A program made the translations under genes and the position numbers. A stretch of 26,832 nucleotides of DNA from CAZDFU01 sp964504985 (GTDB taxonomy: Bacteria > Patescibacteriota > Microgenomatia > Daviesbacterales > UBA10151): assembly GCA_964504985.1 (NCBI GenBank), contig CAZDFU010000015.1, forward strand, positions 1 to 26,832, in the 5' to 3' direction. Positions 1-8,628 of the stretch are shown piece by piece. Numbering within the stretch: the first letter of the stretch is position 1; every line of letters begins with the position of its first letter. The notes under the pieces are model-generated. The model saw only the letters and a program-made list of their open reading frames with translations. It was not told where the DNA came from and searched no databases.

Positions 1-3000
1 GTGGCATTTTTTGCAACCCTCTTCCATTACAAATGAGGCTGAACCGCATTCAGGACAAAGATCAACTGCCCCTGAGACTGGTAATTTAGAACTTGAAGCT
101 ACATCATCTGCTGAAGTGTTTATTTGGCCATTACCATTATAAGTTAGGTTCAAAGGCACTGCCTCTGCTTCTTTGTTTTGGGGAGTTAAAGCTAAATCCT
201 CAGCCAATACTTTAGCAATAGCATCACCTAAGCTGATAACCCTATTTTTACCAAATCCAACTGATGATGCTCCTCCAATTCCCCGAAGTTGTCCTACAAT
301 TTTTTGGGCAACTGCTTTTGGGTCAGTTTCTCTGGCACCTCTTGATAACCTAAGAGATAAAGATACCAGTCTTCCCATAGCCTCAGCATCTGCCATAGTA
401 TGCATTCCACCTCTTCCAACAGTCACAAATACTTCAAATGGCAGGTCTTGCTCATCACGGTTTATGGTTATGAAAGCCTCACCTACAGGTGTGGCAATTT
501 TATAAGTCCTGCCTCTTAAAATCATTGGCCTTTCAGCAATTGGCGCTGCTGGATCTTCAGCTGTAGAAACGGAAGATTTTAAGGAAGAGGAAACATTTAA
601 AACCTGAGTGGATTTAGAACCATCCCTATAAATAGTGATCCCATCACAACCTGTTTTGTAAGCCATCAGATAGGCTGTCCTGACATCATCCCGGGTTGCT
701 GAATTTGGTAAATTGATAGTTTTGGAAACTCCATTATCAGTATACTTTTGGAAAGCGGACTGCATTTTTACATGTATAACAGGATCAATTTCAGGCGCTG
801 TAACAAAAACCTCCTGCCACTGTTTTGGCACATCATCCAATCCTTGAACTGAACCATGACTCATAACTTTTTCAGCTAAATCATCTGAATGAAACCCTTC
901 TCTTTTAGCAATTTCAGTAAAAGCTTTATTGGCAATGGTTAAAGTCCTGTATTGATCTCCTGCAGCCTTTGCCTTGTGGATATAGGCTAGGGCAAAAACT
1001 GGCTCTATTCCTGATGAACAATCACCAATAATAGAAATTGTGCCTGTTGGAGCAATAGTGGTAACAGTTGAATTCCTAATTGGCCTACCCCCTTTATAAG
1101 CAGAAGACTCTGGTCTTTCTTTAAAAGAAGGAGAATTTTTTTCAGCATAAATTGAATTAATCCAATTTGGGAAAGGACCCCTTTGATGAGCTAACTCTTC
1201 TGATAATTTATGGCCTTCCTCATTAATAAATTTCATTACTTTCTCAGCCATTTCCAGAGCCTGATCAGAGTTATAGGGGATTTTTAATTTAAACAACATA
1301 TCAGCCCAACCCATTACCCCCAAACCAATTCTTCTATTTTTATGAACTGCATCATAAATTTGTTCTAGGGTATAAGGATTGGTTTGAACAACATTATCCA
1401 GAAAATGGACAGCTTTTCTTGTTACCTGCCTTAAACCTTCCCAGTCCACATCTAAACCATCTTCTAAAACAAACTTGCCTAAGTTTATAGAACCCAAATT
1501 ACAGGCATCCCAGGGAGCCAATGGCTGTTCGCCGCATCCACGACTGATAACCCCTTCTGTATTCCATGTATCTGAAATTGGCTCATATAAATCATAAACT
1601 TTCTTCGTACCTGTTGCCTCAATTGATAAAATTTGCGTAAGCCAGGTATTTCCTGTGAGAGCAAACTGTAATTGAGCTTCTCTTAATCTTTTTTGTTTAT
1701 CTGGATGAGAGAGAACAATATTTTGAGCAAAAGTTTTCATGCTAGCCCCAGAAATTATCACCTCATATTGCTGATGTTTCGAAGTAATGATCCTCTCTCC
1801 AATATGACCATCTTTGACTCTTCCAACTGTTACTACCCTTCCGTGTATACCAAACATTAATAGGATTCTTCTTATATCCAAAGCCAATTCTTTACTAGTA
1901 GTTTTAAGTCTTAAAAACGGATGTGAACTTGTTAAATTTACATTGCCATCAGTGCTAAATAATCCATCTAAAAGACCACTTAAAAATTCTCTATTAGTGT
2001 GTTGGTACTCTAAAGGGATACGTTTTTCAAAGGAATACCCAGGTTTAACATAAGATTGTTTAACTAGTAAGGCTGCACCTCCACCATTTTGTACTGTTAA
2101 ATTCGCCGAAAGACCTTGAGCTGCATTAAGGTTAATAAACTTTGACCCAGCTTTTTGCAAAATATTTCTAATAATTTCTACCCATTCTTTCTCGCTAGTG
2201 TTAACAGCCACTTTAACTACATTTCTTTTAATGGAAGTTTCTGTTATACAACCATCACCTAACAAAACCCCTATAAAAAATCCATAATCTTTTTCACCCC
2301 ATCCATCTGGTAAATCTAAAACAGGCTTATCAGGCATTAGTGCAGGGCCCACTCTAACCATATCCCCCACTTTTAATTGGTCAAGTCTCAATGGTGTAAA
2401 TTTTTTATTGGCAGAATTTTTTGCTCTATCTTCATGAACAATAGCATGAAATTGGTGCGCTGCTGTTGCTTTTACTTCCGCACCATCGGAAAACTTGACT
2501 TTATAAACTGGACAACTTTCATGCACTTCAACATTTTCTACCAAACCACTGCCTAATACTGTATTTATTCGTTCACCAATTTTAATTTCATCAACCCTTT
2601 TCCATCCATTTTCTGTTGCCACTAAGGTATCACCTGTTACACAGGGGTTTGTGGCTTCAATATGCTCTAAAGTAGGAACCGGGTTGGCTGGAGAATTATT
2701 AATCCTATCAATAAAAATTAACCCTGGATCCCCTGTTGACCAGGCTCTTTCTATAATTTCATCAAAAACCTCTTTGGCATTCAATTTACCCACTGCTTCT
2801 CCTGAATGCGGGTCAACCAAATCATAATCTTCTTCCTTTTCCAAAGCCTTCATAAACTCATCAGTTACAGCCACCGAGATATTAAAGTTGGCAATTTGTT
2901 TGTCTAAAAGCACTGTCTTAAAGTATTTCCTGGACTCATCATCCGGCAAAAGCGGTGCCACTCTTTCATAAACCGGTTTGTTTAAATCATCCAGTTCTGC

Positions 3001-3735
3001 TTTGCATCTGATAAATTCCAAAATATCAGGATGATTAATTTTTAATATTCCCATATTAGCACCCCTTCTTGAAGAACCCTGCTTAATAGCTTCTGTGGCA
3101 GCATTAAATACCCTTAAAAATGAAACCGGGCCAGAGGCAACCCCGCCTGTGGTGGCAACTATGCTATCTTTGGGTCTAAGCCTGGAAAATGCAAAGCCGG
3201 TCCCACCCCCTGATTTGTGGATAAGCGCTGCATATTTGACACTATCAAAAATTTCCTCAATTGAATCTTCAACAGGAAGCACAAAACAGGCAGAATATTG
3301 CAAGCCGTTCTGTTTCCCAGCATTCATAATAGTAGGGGAGTTGGGTAAAAATTCCTGACGCACCATCATGCCATAAAACTCTTCTGCTTTTTCCATCACA
3401 TCTTTTTCTGAAGAACCAAAGTCAAAATCAGCTGAGGCAATATCAAAAGCTATATGCCAAAATCTCTCAGCCACAGTTTCTGCCACCTCTAAGTTACCTC
3501 CTTTTAAAAGGTATCTTTCCTTCAAAATCTTATTTGAAGACTCAGAAAAGGTAGGTTCCGGCAAACCAGCTGGCATTACTGGCATCTTTTTATACCTGGG
3601 CATAAATCTGGTTTCAAAAGTATGGGAATTTTTGTTGTGGCCATTGGTTTTTACTTCACCGTTTGTTTTTTTGCCTAAAGTTTTGGGCATAGTGACAACT
3701 TGAAGTGTTGATTTTGATTTAGTTTTTTTGATCAT
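1..3735 (-). CDS. nrdJ: Adenosylcobalamin-dependent (class II) ribonucleotide reductase, intein-containing, 3' end beyond window
   Basis: Reduces ribonucleotides to deoxyribonucleotides in the cytoplasm using a B12-generated thiyl radical. 1245 codons are visible and the frame is still open at base 1. Class II landmarks are present: QYSACFVLPVEDS (redox Cys150), KSGGGTGFAFSRLR, GSSRRGANMGIL, the finger-loop motif NPC/GEQPL split by an intein, and WDACNLGSINL with the partner redox cysteine 11 residues after the radical cysteine (the same spacing as Cys322/Cys333 of Thermotoga NrdJ). PTGTISIIGDCSSGIEPVFAL follows, then a TSCPD domain (around GGMHTMADAEAMGRL) and a C-terminal CPEC...CKKC cluster that usually re-reduces the active site. 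No N-terminal ATP-cone is seen. The ATG overlaps the nrdR stop as ATGA, implying translational coupling. Class assignment is secure; whether the enzyme matures depends on the intein. Confidence 0.96.
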   Translation of the reverse strand, partial: MIKKTKSKSTLQVVTMPKTLGKKTNGEVKTNGHNKNSHTFETRFMPRYKKMPVMPAGLPEPTFSESSNKILKERYLLKGGNLEVAETVAERFWHIAFDIASADFDFGSSEKDVMEKAEEFYGMMVRQEFLPNSPTIMNAGKQNGLQYSACFVLPVEDSIEEIFDSVKYAALIHKSGGGTGFAFSRLRPKDSIVATTGGVASGPVSFLRVFNAATEAIKQGSSRRGANMGILKINHPDILEFIRCKAELDDLNKPVYERVAPLLPDDESRKYFKTVLLDKQIANFNISVAVTDEFMKALEKEEDYDLVDPHSGEAVGKLNAKEVFDEIIERAWSTGDPGLIFIDRINNSPANPVPTLEHIEATNPCVTGDTLVATENGWKRVDEIKIGERINTVLGSGLVENVEVHESCPVYKVKFSDGAEVKATAAHQFHAIVHEDRAKNSANKKFTPLRLDQLKVGDMVRVGPALMPDKPVLDLPDGWGEKDYGFFIGVLLGDGCITETSIKRNVVKVAVNTSEKEWVEIIRNILQKAGSKFINLNAAQGLSANLTVQNGGGAALLVKQSYVKPGYSFEKRIPLEYQHTNREFLSGLLDGLFSTDGNVNLTSSHPFLRLKTTSKELALDIRRILLMFGIHGRVVTVGRVKDGHIGERIITSKHQQYEVIISGASMKTFAQNIVLSHPDKQKRLREAQLQFALTGNTWLTQILSIEATGTKKVYDLYEPISDTWNTEGVISRGCGEQPLAPWDACNLGSINLGKFVLEDGLDVDWEGLRQVTRKAVHFLDNVVQTNPYTLEQIYDAVHKNRRIGLGVMGWADMLFKLKIPYNSDQALEMAEKVMKFINEEGHKLSEELAHQRGPFPNWINSIYAEKNSPSFKERPESSAYKGGRPIRNSTVTTIAPTGTISIIGDCSSGIEPVFALAYIHKAKAAGDQYRTLTIANKAFTEIAKREGFHSDDLAEKVMSHGSVQGLDDVPKQWQEVFVTAPEIDPVIHVKMQSAFQKYTDNGVSKTINLPNSATRDDVRTAYLMAYKTGCDGITIYRDGSKSTQVLNVSSSLKSSVSTAEDPAAPIAERPMILRGRTYKIATPVGEAFITINRDEQDLPFEVFVTVGRGGMHTMADAEAMGRLVSLSLRLSRGARETDPKAVAQKIVGQLRGIGGASSVGFGKNRVISLGDAIAKVLAEDLALTPQNKEAEAVPLNLTYNGNGQINTSADDVASSSKLPVSGAVDLCPECGSASFVMEEGCKKCH
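1537..2643 (-). other. Intein with LAGLIDADG homing endonuclease, inserted at the NrdJ radical cysteine
   Basis: 369 residues in frame (NrdJ residues 365-733) separate NP from CGEQPL. Block A is C-VTGDTLVATENGW, with Cys1 as nucleophile. Block B is TAAHQFH, with the conserved T-x-x-H. Two dodecapeptides, GVLLGDGCI (near intein residue 125) and LLDGLFSTDG (near 225), each keep the acidic residue, so the endonuclease may be active. Block F is VYDLYEP. The C-terminus reads GVISRG|C where the canonical form is ...vHN|C: both the penultimate His and the terminal Asn are replaced (Arg-Gly). Boundaries are fixed by matching the flanks to NPCGEQPL. Intein identity is firm; splicing competence is uncertain. 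Confidence 0.92.
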
Positions 3736-4172
3736 AGAGCTTCTAATTCCTTTTTAAAATCCTTCGGATCAGAAAATGTCCTGTAAACACTGGCAAACCG
3801 TAAATAGGCAACCGGGTCTAATTTTTTAAGCTCAGCAAGCATCCATCTGCCTAACTCCCGGGAAGGAATTTCCTGCAACCTTTTAGTCCTAATGCGGCCT
3901 TCTATTCTATCAGCAATCAAGGAAACCTTGTCAATCCCTGGTCTTTTTTCCAAAGCTAACAATAAACCTCTTTCCAGTTTTTCCCGGTTATATGGCTGTT
4001 TTTTACCGTTTTTCTTGATAACTAAAACCTCAAATTTAGCCAAAGTTTCATAAGTGGTAAAACGGTTGCCACATTTTAAACACTCTCTCCTGCGCCTGAT
4101 CTCTCCTCTTGCATCAACAGACCTTTTATCAACAACCTTGCTTAATCCGCTTGCACAAAAAGGGCATTTCAT
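3732..4172 (-). CDS. nrdR: Transcriptional repressor NrdR
   Basis: 146 residues, the usual NrdR length. An N-terminal zinc ribbon has Cys3, Cys6, Cys31 and Cys34 (CPFC and CLKC), followed by the Arg-rich RRRREC stretch, then an ATP-cone starting at about residue 46 (VLVIKKNGKKQPYNREKL) that senses dNTP/ATP state. NrdR represses ribonucleotide reductase operons. Here it is the first gene of the operon with nrdJ, overlapping it by four bases, so it probably autoregulates through the two boxes just upstream. No Shine-Dalgarno is visible before the ATG; a TAAAAT lies 7 bases upstream, so the transcript may be leaderless. Confidence 0.96.
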   Translation of the reverse strand: MKCPFCASGLSKVVDKRSVDARGEIRRRRECLKCGNRFTTYETLAKFEVLVIKKNGKKQPYNREKLERGLLLALEKRPGIDKVSLIADRIEGRIRTKRLQEIPSRELGRWMLAELKKLDPVAYLRFASVYRTFSDPKDFKKELEAL

Positions 4173-4185
4173 ACCATCTATTTTA

Positions 4186-4201
4186 GCATAACATATTGAT
4201 A
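4186..4201 (-). promoter_or_regulatory. NrdR box 2 (degenerate)
   Basis: On the minus strand this reads TATCAATATGTTATGC, matching the consensus at about 10 of 16 positions including the CAATAT core. Its centre is exactly 31 bp from that of box 1, the three-helical-turn spacing usual for paired NrdR boxes. It directly abuts the TAAAAT (4180-4185) that may be the -10 element. Confidence 0.5.
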
Positions 4202-4216
4202 TACTAAAGTGTCAAT

Positions 4217-4232
4217 ATACAATATATTGTAT
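4217..4232 (-). promoter_or_regulatory. NrdR box 1
   Basis: ATACAATATATTGTAT is a perfect palindrome (extending to 18 bp over 4216-4233) and matches the remembered NrdR consensus acaCwAtATaTwGtgt at 14 of 16 positions. It lies about 45 bp upstream of the nrdR start and abuts a TTGACA (4210-4215, minus strand). Its position upstream of nrdR-nrdJ supports the call. Confidence 0.8.
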
Positions 4233-4279
4233 AAGAATTGTAAAGATTAAGAAAGAGTTTTATCCAAAGATATAGTATT

Positions 4280-4999
4280 TTACTTTAAGTTTTGTATAGT
4301 CACTTTTTGCATAATATCCCCTATGGCTATTTTTTCTACCACCTCCATACCAGAGATGACTTTACCGAAAATTGTATATTTTTTAGGGAGGTCCACCTTA
4401 TCAGAAAGCATGATAAAAAACTGGCTGCCATTGGTATTAGGCCCCGCATTAGCATAAGCCACTATTCCTTTTATATAATCCTTTGACACTGCCTCATCCT
4501 GAAAACTATAGCCTGGCCCGCCAGTGCCATCCCCCAAAGGATCCCCTCCCTGAACAACAAAATCTTTTTCTACCCTATGGAACTTTAACCCATCATAAAA
4601 ACCATCTTTAGCAAGCAACATGAAATTTGAGGAACCGAAAGGAGTGTCTGTATAGATCTCAAATTCAAAAACCCCTTTATTTGTATAAACTACAGCCTTT
4701 TTATTTTTTAAACTCTCTTCTGTTAAAACACCAGGGAATTTACCAACATATTTATTCCTAAAATAGGGCAATGCTGAGGGTTGAGATAAAGAATCAGGCT
4801 GCTTATCCCCAGGTTGTTGCTCAGGCAGCGGGGAAGTTGAATTTTTATTAAACATAAATTCTAAATTTGATGGCTTAGGAGAAGAAGAGGGCTCAACGCT
4901 AATTATCTGTTTAAACTTATTGAAAGCAAAATATATGCTTGCTCCAATAATAAATATTATTAAAAGCGCTCCCAACAACTTCTGATTTGTCATGAGCAT
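4280..4999 (-). CDS. Membrane-anchored cyclophilin-type peptidyl-prolyl cis-trans isomerase
   Basis: Catalyses proline isomerisation during folding, probably outside the membrane. The protein (239 residues from the first ATG at 4999, 237 from a second ATG at 4993) has an N-terminal membrane segment (about residues 8-27, LLGALLIIFIIGASIYFAF), a Ser/Pro/Gln-rich linker to about residue 75, then the cyclophilin domain. Active-site motifs are FHRV, VVQGGDPLGDGTGGPGYSF and GSQFFIML. The usual His of the LDGKHTVFG motif is Tyr here (LPKKYTIFG), as in many bacterial cyclophilins. No close upstream Shine-Dalgarno is seen; a GGAG lies 12 bases before the first ATG. It is divergent from the lipase gene. 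Confidence 0.93.
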   Translation of the reverse strand: MLMTNQKLLGALLIIFIIGASIYFAFNKFKQIISVEPSSSPKPSNLEFMFNKNSTSPLPEQQPGDKQPDSLSQPSALPYFRNKYVGKFPGVLTEESLKNKKAVVYTNKGVFEFEIYTDTPFGSSNFMLLAKDGFYDGLKFHRVEKDFVVQGGDPLGDGTGGPGYSFQDEAVSKDYIKGIVAYANAGPNTNGSQFFIMLSDKVDLPKKYTIFGKVISGMEVVEKIAIGDIMQKVTIQNLK

Positions 5000-5003
5000 T
5001 ATA
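4998..5003 (-). promoter_or_regulatory. TATAAT -10-like element overlapping the cyclophilin start
   Basis: A perfect TATAAT on the minus strand ends within the first ATG (4999). If used, transcription would begin at or beyond the start codons, so either the true start is further in or this is chance AT-rich sequence. A TTGTAA (5024-5029) lies 20 bp upstream, longer than usual spacing. Confidence 0.25.
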
Positions 5004-5113
5004 TACCATCAAACTCCAGTTTATTACAAGGAGCTAGTTTGTTATCTTAAATCATCTTAAAGATATCTTGTCAAATAAATTTTCACATTTAACAATTTTT
5101 AAGCAAATAAAAG

Positions 5114-8100
5114 GTGAATAAATTACCACTTGGCCAAAACCTGGGGCTTTTTGTTGTGATGTGGTTTTTTATGGCTTTTTCTCAACCTGCTTATGCAGAA
5201 ACCATAGCCAGCCAAACCCTGGAGTATAGCCATCAATTAAATGCCTGGCAGGCAATTCAGGAATTAGGAGACAATTTAAGCGGGACACTTGATAAGTTTA
5301 CTTTCAGAATCAGGACATTAAAATCCCATCATAGCCAATTTCATTTCTCTGCTGAAAACAGCCGTATTTTTGACAAGACCAATAACAATACTTTGGTTTC
5401 TTGCTTACCTGCAGGCAGCAGCCCGCAAGATGTACTGCGTGGCTTAACATTTAACAAAGAGGGAGTACCCGAGGGATATGAGGATGTTACCTTGGATTTT
5501 TCCTGCCATAGTTATAATTTTATTCCAGACCACAAATATTTAATAAGAATCAGCAGCGGGGATCCAATAATTTCAATCCCATTTGCTGCAGTTTCTTATG
5601 GTGCAGGCAACCCTCAGAATGATTTGTTCAGCAAAGGAGGATTACGGTATGGTAATGGCAATCTTTTTGACTATGGCAATAATAGTGGAAGCTGTGATGC
5701 TTTTGCCTATACTTGGAATGGGACTAATCCACGGCGCAACGGTTGCTATGTTTGGACTAATCCCAAAGATGATCTATATTTTACGCTGACTAACACTGCT
5801 CCGCCTCCCCCGCCACCCAGGACACCTGTAGTATTTATACCGGGAATTGGGGGCTCAGAACTTAAGGCTTCACAGGATATTATCTGGTCATCTGATGATG
5901 GGCACGGAGGGACATACTCTCATGGATATTCTGCCAATGAAAAGATATGGGTAAACCAGGATGAGGCTGCCAAACTTGGGGATGATGATTATTTTGACAT
6001 TTTGAGGTTAAAGAGTGATGGACAAACCCCAGAAGCTGCGCTTGATTTAACTGATAATTTAACCTCATCAGGATATGGAGAGATAGATTCATTTTTTACA
6101 GGGATGGGGTATGAGAAGGGTAAAAATTTCTTTGTTTTTACATATGACTGGAGAAAAGATATACGGAGCACCAAAGATTCTTTGGATAGCTTAATTGAGG
6201 AAGCTAAATCCAAATCAGGCCAATCAAAGGTAAATATTGTAGCCCATTCCATGGGAGGACTGGCTGCCAGATATTATATTTCAGACTCATCAAAAGCATC
6301 CAATATTAACAAGCTAATTGAGCTAGGAGTCCCACATTTGGGAANNNNNNNNNNNNNNNNNNNNNNNNNNNNNNNNNNNNNNNNNNNNNNNNNNNNNNNN
6401 NNNNNNNNNNNNNNNNNNNNNNNNNNNNNNNNNNNNNNNNNNNNTCAAAAGCATCCAATATTAACAAGCTAATTGAGCTAGGAGTCCCACATTTGGGAAC
6501 ACCCTTTGCCCTTAAGATATTAATGTATGGTGCTTCCATTTCGTATCGTTTTAAATTCTTTACCCTTCCAATCTTGCCTTCATCCGAAATTAAAGATGTA
6601 TTTCAAAATCTTTCCTCTGGATTTCAATTAATACCTTCAAATCAATACTTTGTTTTTTACAATAACTCAGACATCGTCCGACCTTATCCATTCCGGGACG
6701 ATAGAGATATTGATAATAATAAAACAACCGGTGTTTTAAATTATGACCAGAATAAATCCTTGTTATCCAACCTAAGCTATAACATGACTGTTTTTGGAAT
6801 TGGAGAACAATATCACAACAGCGCTGACCCTATACTTAATCAAGCCAATGGAGTATCAATTTATGAAATAGCTGGTACTGGCCAGCCAACTTTAGGCCAG
6901 GTCCATGAAACCTGGTGGATTACCTGGCCTGTTAATTTGATTAATAAAACAGATGAGATTTATATTAACGGTGATGATACTGTCCCCCTTTACAGCGCTT
7001 CTTTAAAAAATGATTCTTTGGATATTTCAGGAGCAGAAAAAATTTATTATGTGGAACAATCACACTCAGATCTGGTTTCCTCTTCAGGAGTTGCTATGCA
7101 GACTGTTAAATCAATTTTGGAAACCCTTGATTTGCCGGTTGAAGTTAAAGGTCAAAAAATGGATCTGGAAGGACACCAATTATCATTGGATGATGGTGAA
7201 CTGGAGCTTTATGATGACTTGGGCAGACATACAGGCATAAATGATAACGGAGAAATAGAAACCAATATCCCTGATACTTTTTATTCAATTTCAGGCAAAA
7301 CAAAACATGTTTTTGTTAAAAAGAAGGCTGCAAAAGTTAAGGTTAAAACAACACGGAAATCTAAATCCTTATCTGACCCCAAATACACCAATATAAAACT
7401 TAGAGTTTATAGACAGGATAAGATTTCCAAAACCATTATTTTTAAAGACATTCCAATAACAAACCAGGTATCAAAAGTGGAATTTAACCTGGACCCAAGC
7501 GCTGATACTGCTCCTTCTTTAACATTCTATGCTGATGCTGCAAAACCTGAGAATACAACCATTACCTCTACTTCTGAAATTAGCGGTTCTATTTCTTTAG
7601 ACCAGACACCTCCAACCACCGCAATTGATTTATCAGGCACTAAAAATGCATCAGGTATTTATAATGGTTCTGTCACAGTTACTTTAACAGCTACAGATTC
7701 TGAATCAGGAATACTAAAAACTGAATATAGTTTGGATGATGGAGTAACTGTCCAAACATACACCGCTCCCCTTAGCATCAACACAGTGGGCAAAACTACC
7801 CTGCAGGTTAAATCAATTGATAAAGCTGGAAATGAAGAAATTCCTCAAACCAAATTAATAGAAATAGAAACAAAGAGCTCCTCCAGCGAAAGCAGCTCTT
7901 CAAGCAGCAGTACTAACAATTCTTCCGGCACTTCTATTTCTACCCCTGAGGAACCAAAACCTTTCTCCGGGGTGAATGAAGGGGAGGATCCAAAACCCTT
8001 CTCCGCACTAAGTTCAACACCGGATATTCTGGGAATCAGCTTTGAAAATCCATCCCATCTTTCAGATGAGATTAATACCAGCGGGATTTTAAACCCTAAC

Positions 8101-8271
8101 CGCAATCAAACTAATAGTAATTTTCCGGTAGCATTACTTATTGTTTCAGGCGGGATTGTTCTGGTAGCGATAGTTGGATTAATAAGCAGCTTTACTTTCG
8201 GAAGCAGCACACTAGGCAGCAGCCCGTTATCAAGAGGAAAGTTTCCTTTTACCAAACCATTTCCAAAATAG
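5114..8271 (+). CDS. Secreted, membrane-anchored LCAT-like lipase/acyltransferase (interrupted only by an assembly gap)
   Basis: With the gap and one copy of the duplicated 55 bases removed, the frame is continuous and encodes 1000 residues. The start is GTG. A signal peptide ends AYA|E near residue 28, followed by an N-terminal beta-rich region of unknown function (30-228) and a Pro-rich linker. The alpha/beta-hydrolase of the lecithin:cholesterol acyltransferase family has PVVFIPGIGGSEL (238-250), FTYDWRKD, nucleophile elbow VAHSMGG (Ser379), GDDTVPLYS (probable catalytic Asp569) and SHSD (probable His599). After a beta-rich segment come a bacterial Ig/OmpL47-like domain (about 780-858, TATDSESGILKTEYSLDD), a Ser-rich stalk, two EPKPFS/DPKPFS repeats and a C-terminal membrane helix (about 952-975). 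Likely a surface enzyme acting on environmental or host lipids; the substrate is unknown. Confidence 0.88.
6290..6344. repeat. Duplicated contig end, copy 1 (artefactual)
   Basis: 55 bases identical to 6445-6499 across the N gap. Collapsing the two copies restores the lipase frame (100 + 55 = 155 bases removed) and gives the continuous reading VPHLGTPFALK. It is therefore an assembly duplicate, not a biological repeat. Confidence 0.93.
6345..6444. other. Assembly gap of 100 N
   Basis: Exactly 100 N, a common placeholder length. The 55 bases before it (6290-6344) are repeated exactly after it (6445-6499), so the true gap is negative: the two contigs overlap. Confidence 0.97.
6445..6499. repeat. 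Duplicated contig end, copy 2 (artefactual)
   Basis: Identical to 6290-6344. Any coding start assigned here (for example the TTG at 6493) is spurious. Confidence 0.93.
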
Positions 8272-8490
8272 GTGTATTACCCAAAACCAAAAGAAAATAT
8301 TAAACAGTTGAATACCCAATGATGTAATATTCTTACCGTAAATACAGGTTGCTATAGGAAACCCTGTAATCTCGCATGCCGAACCAGAGAATAAACTAAA
8401 TTTTACATTGTTAAGTGTTACCCCTTGAATAATAATACTTATAAACCACACCACCACACTTAACCCCAGGGTAATAAAGAATTTTTTCAT
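8230..8490 (-). CDS. Small two-helix membrane protein, unknown function
   Basis: 86 residues with two strong hydrophobic segments (about 5-24 and 57-78), a short extracytoplasmic loop with two cysteines (SACEITGFPIATC), and a basic C-terminus (KWFGKRKLSS). This looks like a real small membrane protein rather than a shadow because both helices are clean and it lies downstream of dacA on the same strand. Its last 42 bases overlap the 3' end of the convergent lipase gene. The family is not recognised. Confidence 0.6.
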   Translation of the reverse strand: MKKFFITLGLSVVVWFISIIIQGVTLNNVKFSLFSGSACEITGFPIATCIYGKNITSLGIQLFNIFFWFWVIHLFWKWFGKRKLSS

Positions 8491-8579
8491 ATTGTTAACT
8501 TAAGGTTAATTCTTGCAGCGCCAAACATCTTTAAAAAGATACTTTCAGCATACCCTTTCCGCAACAATTTTACCACCAT
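8487..8579 (-). CDS. Possible 30-residue micro-ORF between dacA and the small membrane protein
   Basis: An ATG at 8579 opens 30 codons, beginning MVVKLLRKGYAE, that end in a TGA overlapping the next gene's ATG as ATGA, the coupling style used elsewhere in this window. The nearest AGGAGG is 18 bases before the ATG, too far to be convincing. The peptide is basic with no membrane segment. It may be chance or a degraded gene. Confidence 0.25.
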   Translation of the reverse strand: MVVKLLRKGYAESIFLKMFGAARINLKLTI

Positions 8580-8628
8580 TTATATAAACATATCCCACCT
8601 CCTGAGCGGGATTGTATTAACACCTGAG

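Noticed and set aside
173..3358. Plus-strand open frames at 173-505, 1814-2053 and 3095-3358
   Set aside because: They lie antisense to nrdJ and its intein, whose minus-strand reading has clear RNR and intein motifs.
6290..6499. 55-base direct repeat flanking the N gap as a target-site duplication or transposon scar
   Set aside because: Exact length, placement at contig ends and perfect frame restoration on collapse point to contig overlap, not insertion.
7010..7240. 76-residue frame inside the lipase gene
   Set aside because: Overlaps the lipase in another frame, with composition typical of a shadow frame.
6493..8271. A separate 592-residue protein starting at TTG 6493
   Set aside because: The start lies inside the duplicated contig end; the sequence is the C-terminal part of the lipase.
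8491..8628. Decayed gene downstream of dacA (frame reading NPAQEVGYVYINGGKIVAE)
   Set aside because: Too short, bounded by stops, and no start; only a weak resemblance to an enzyme C-terminus.
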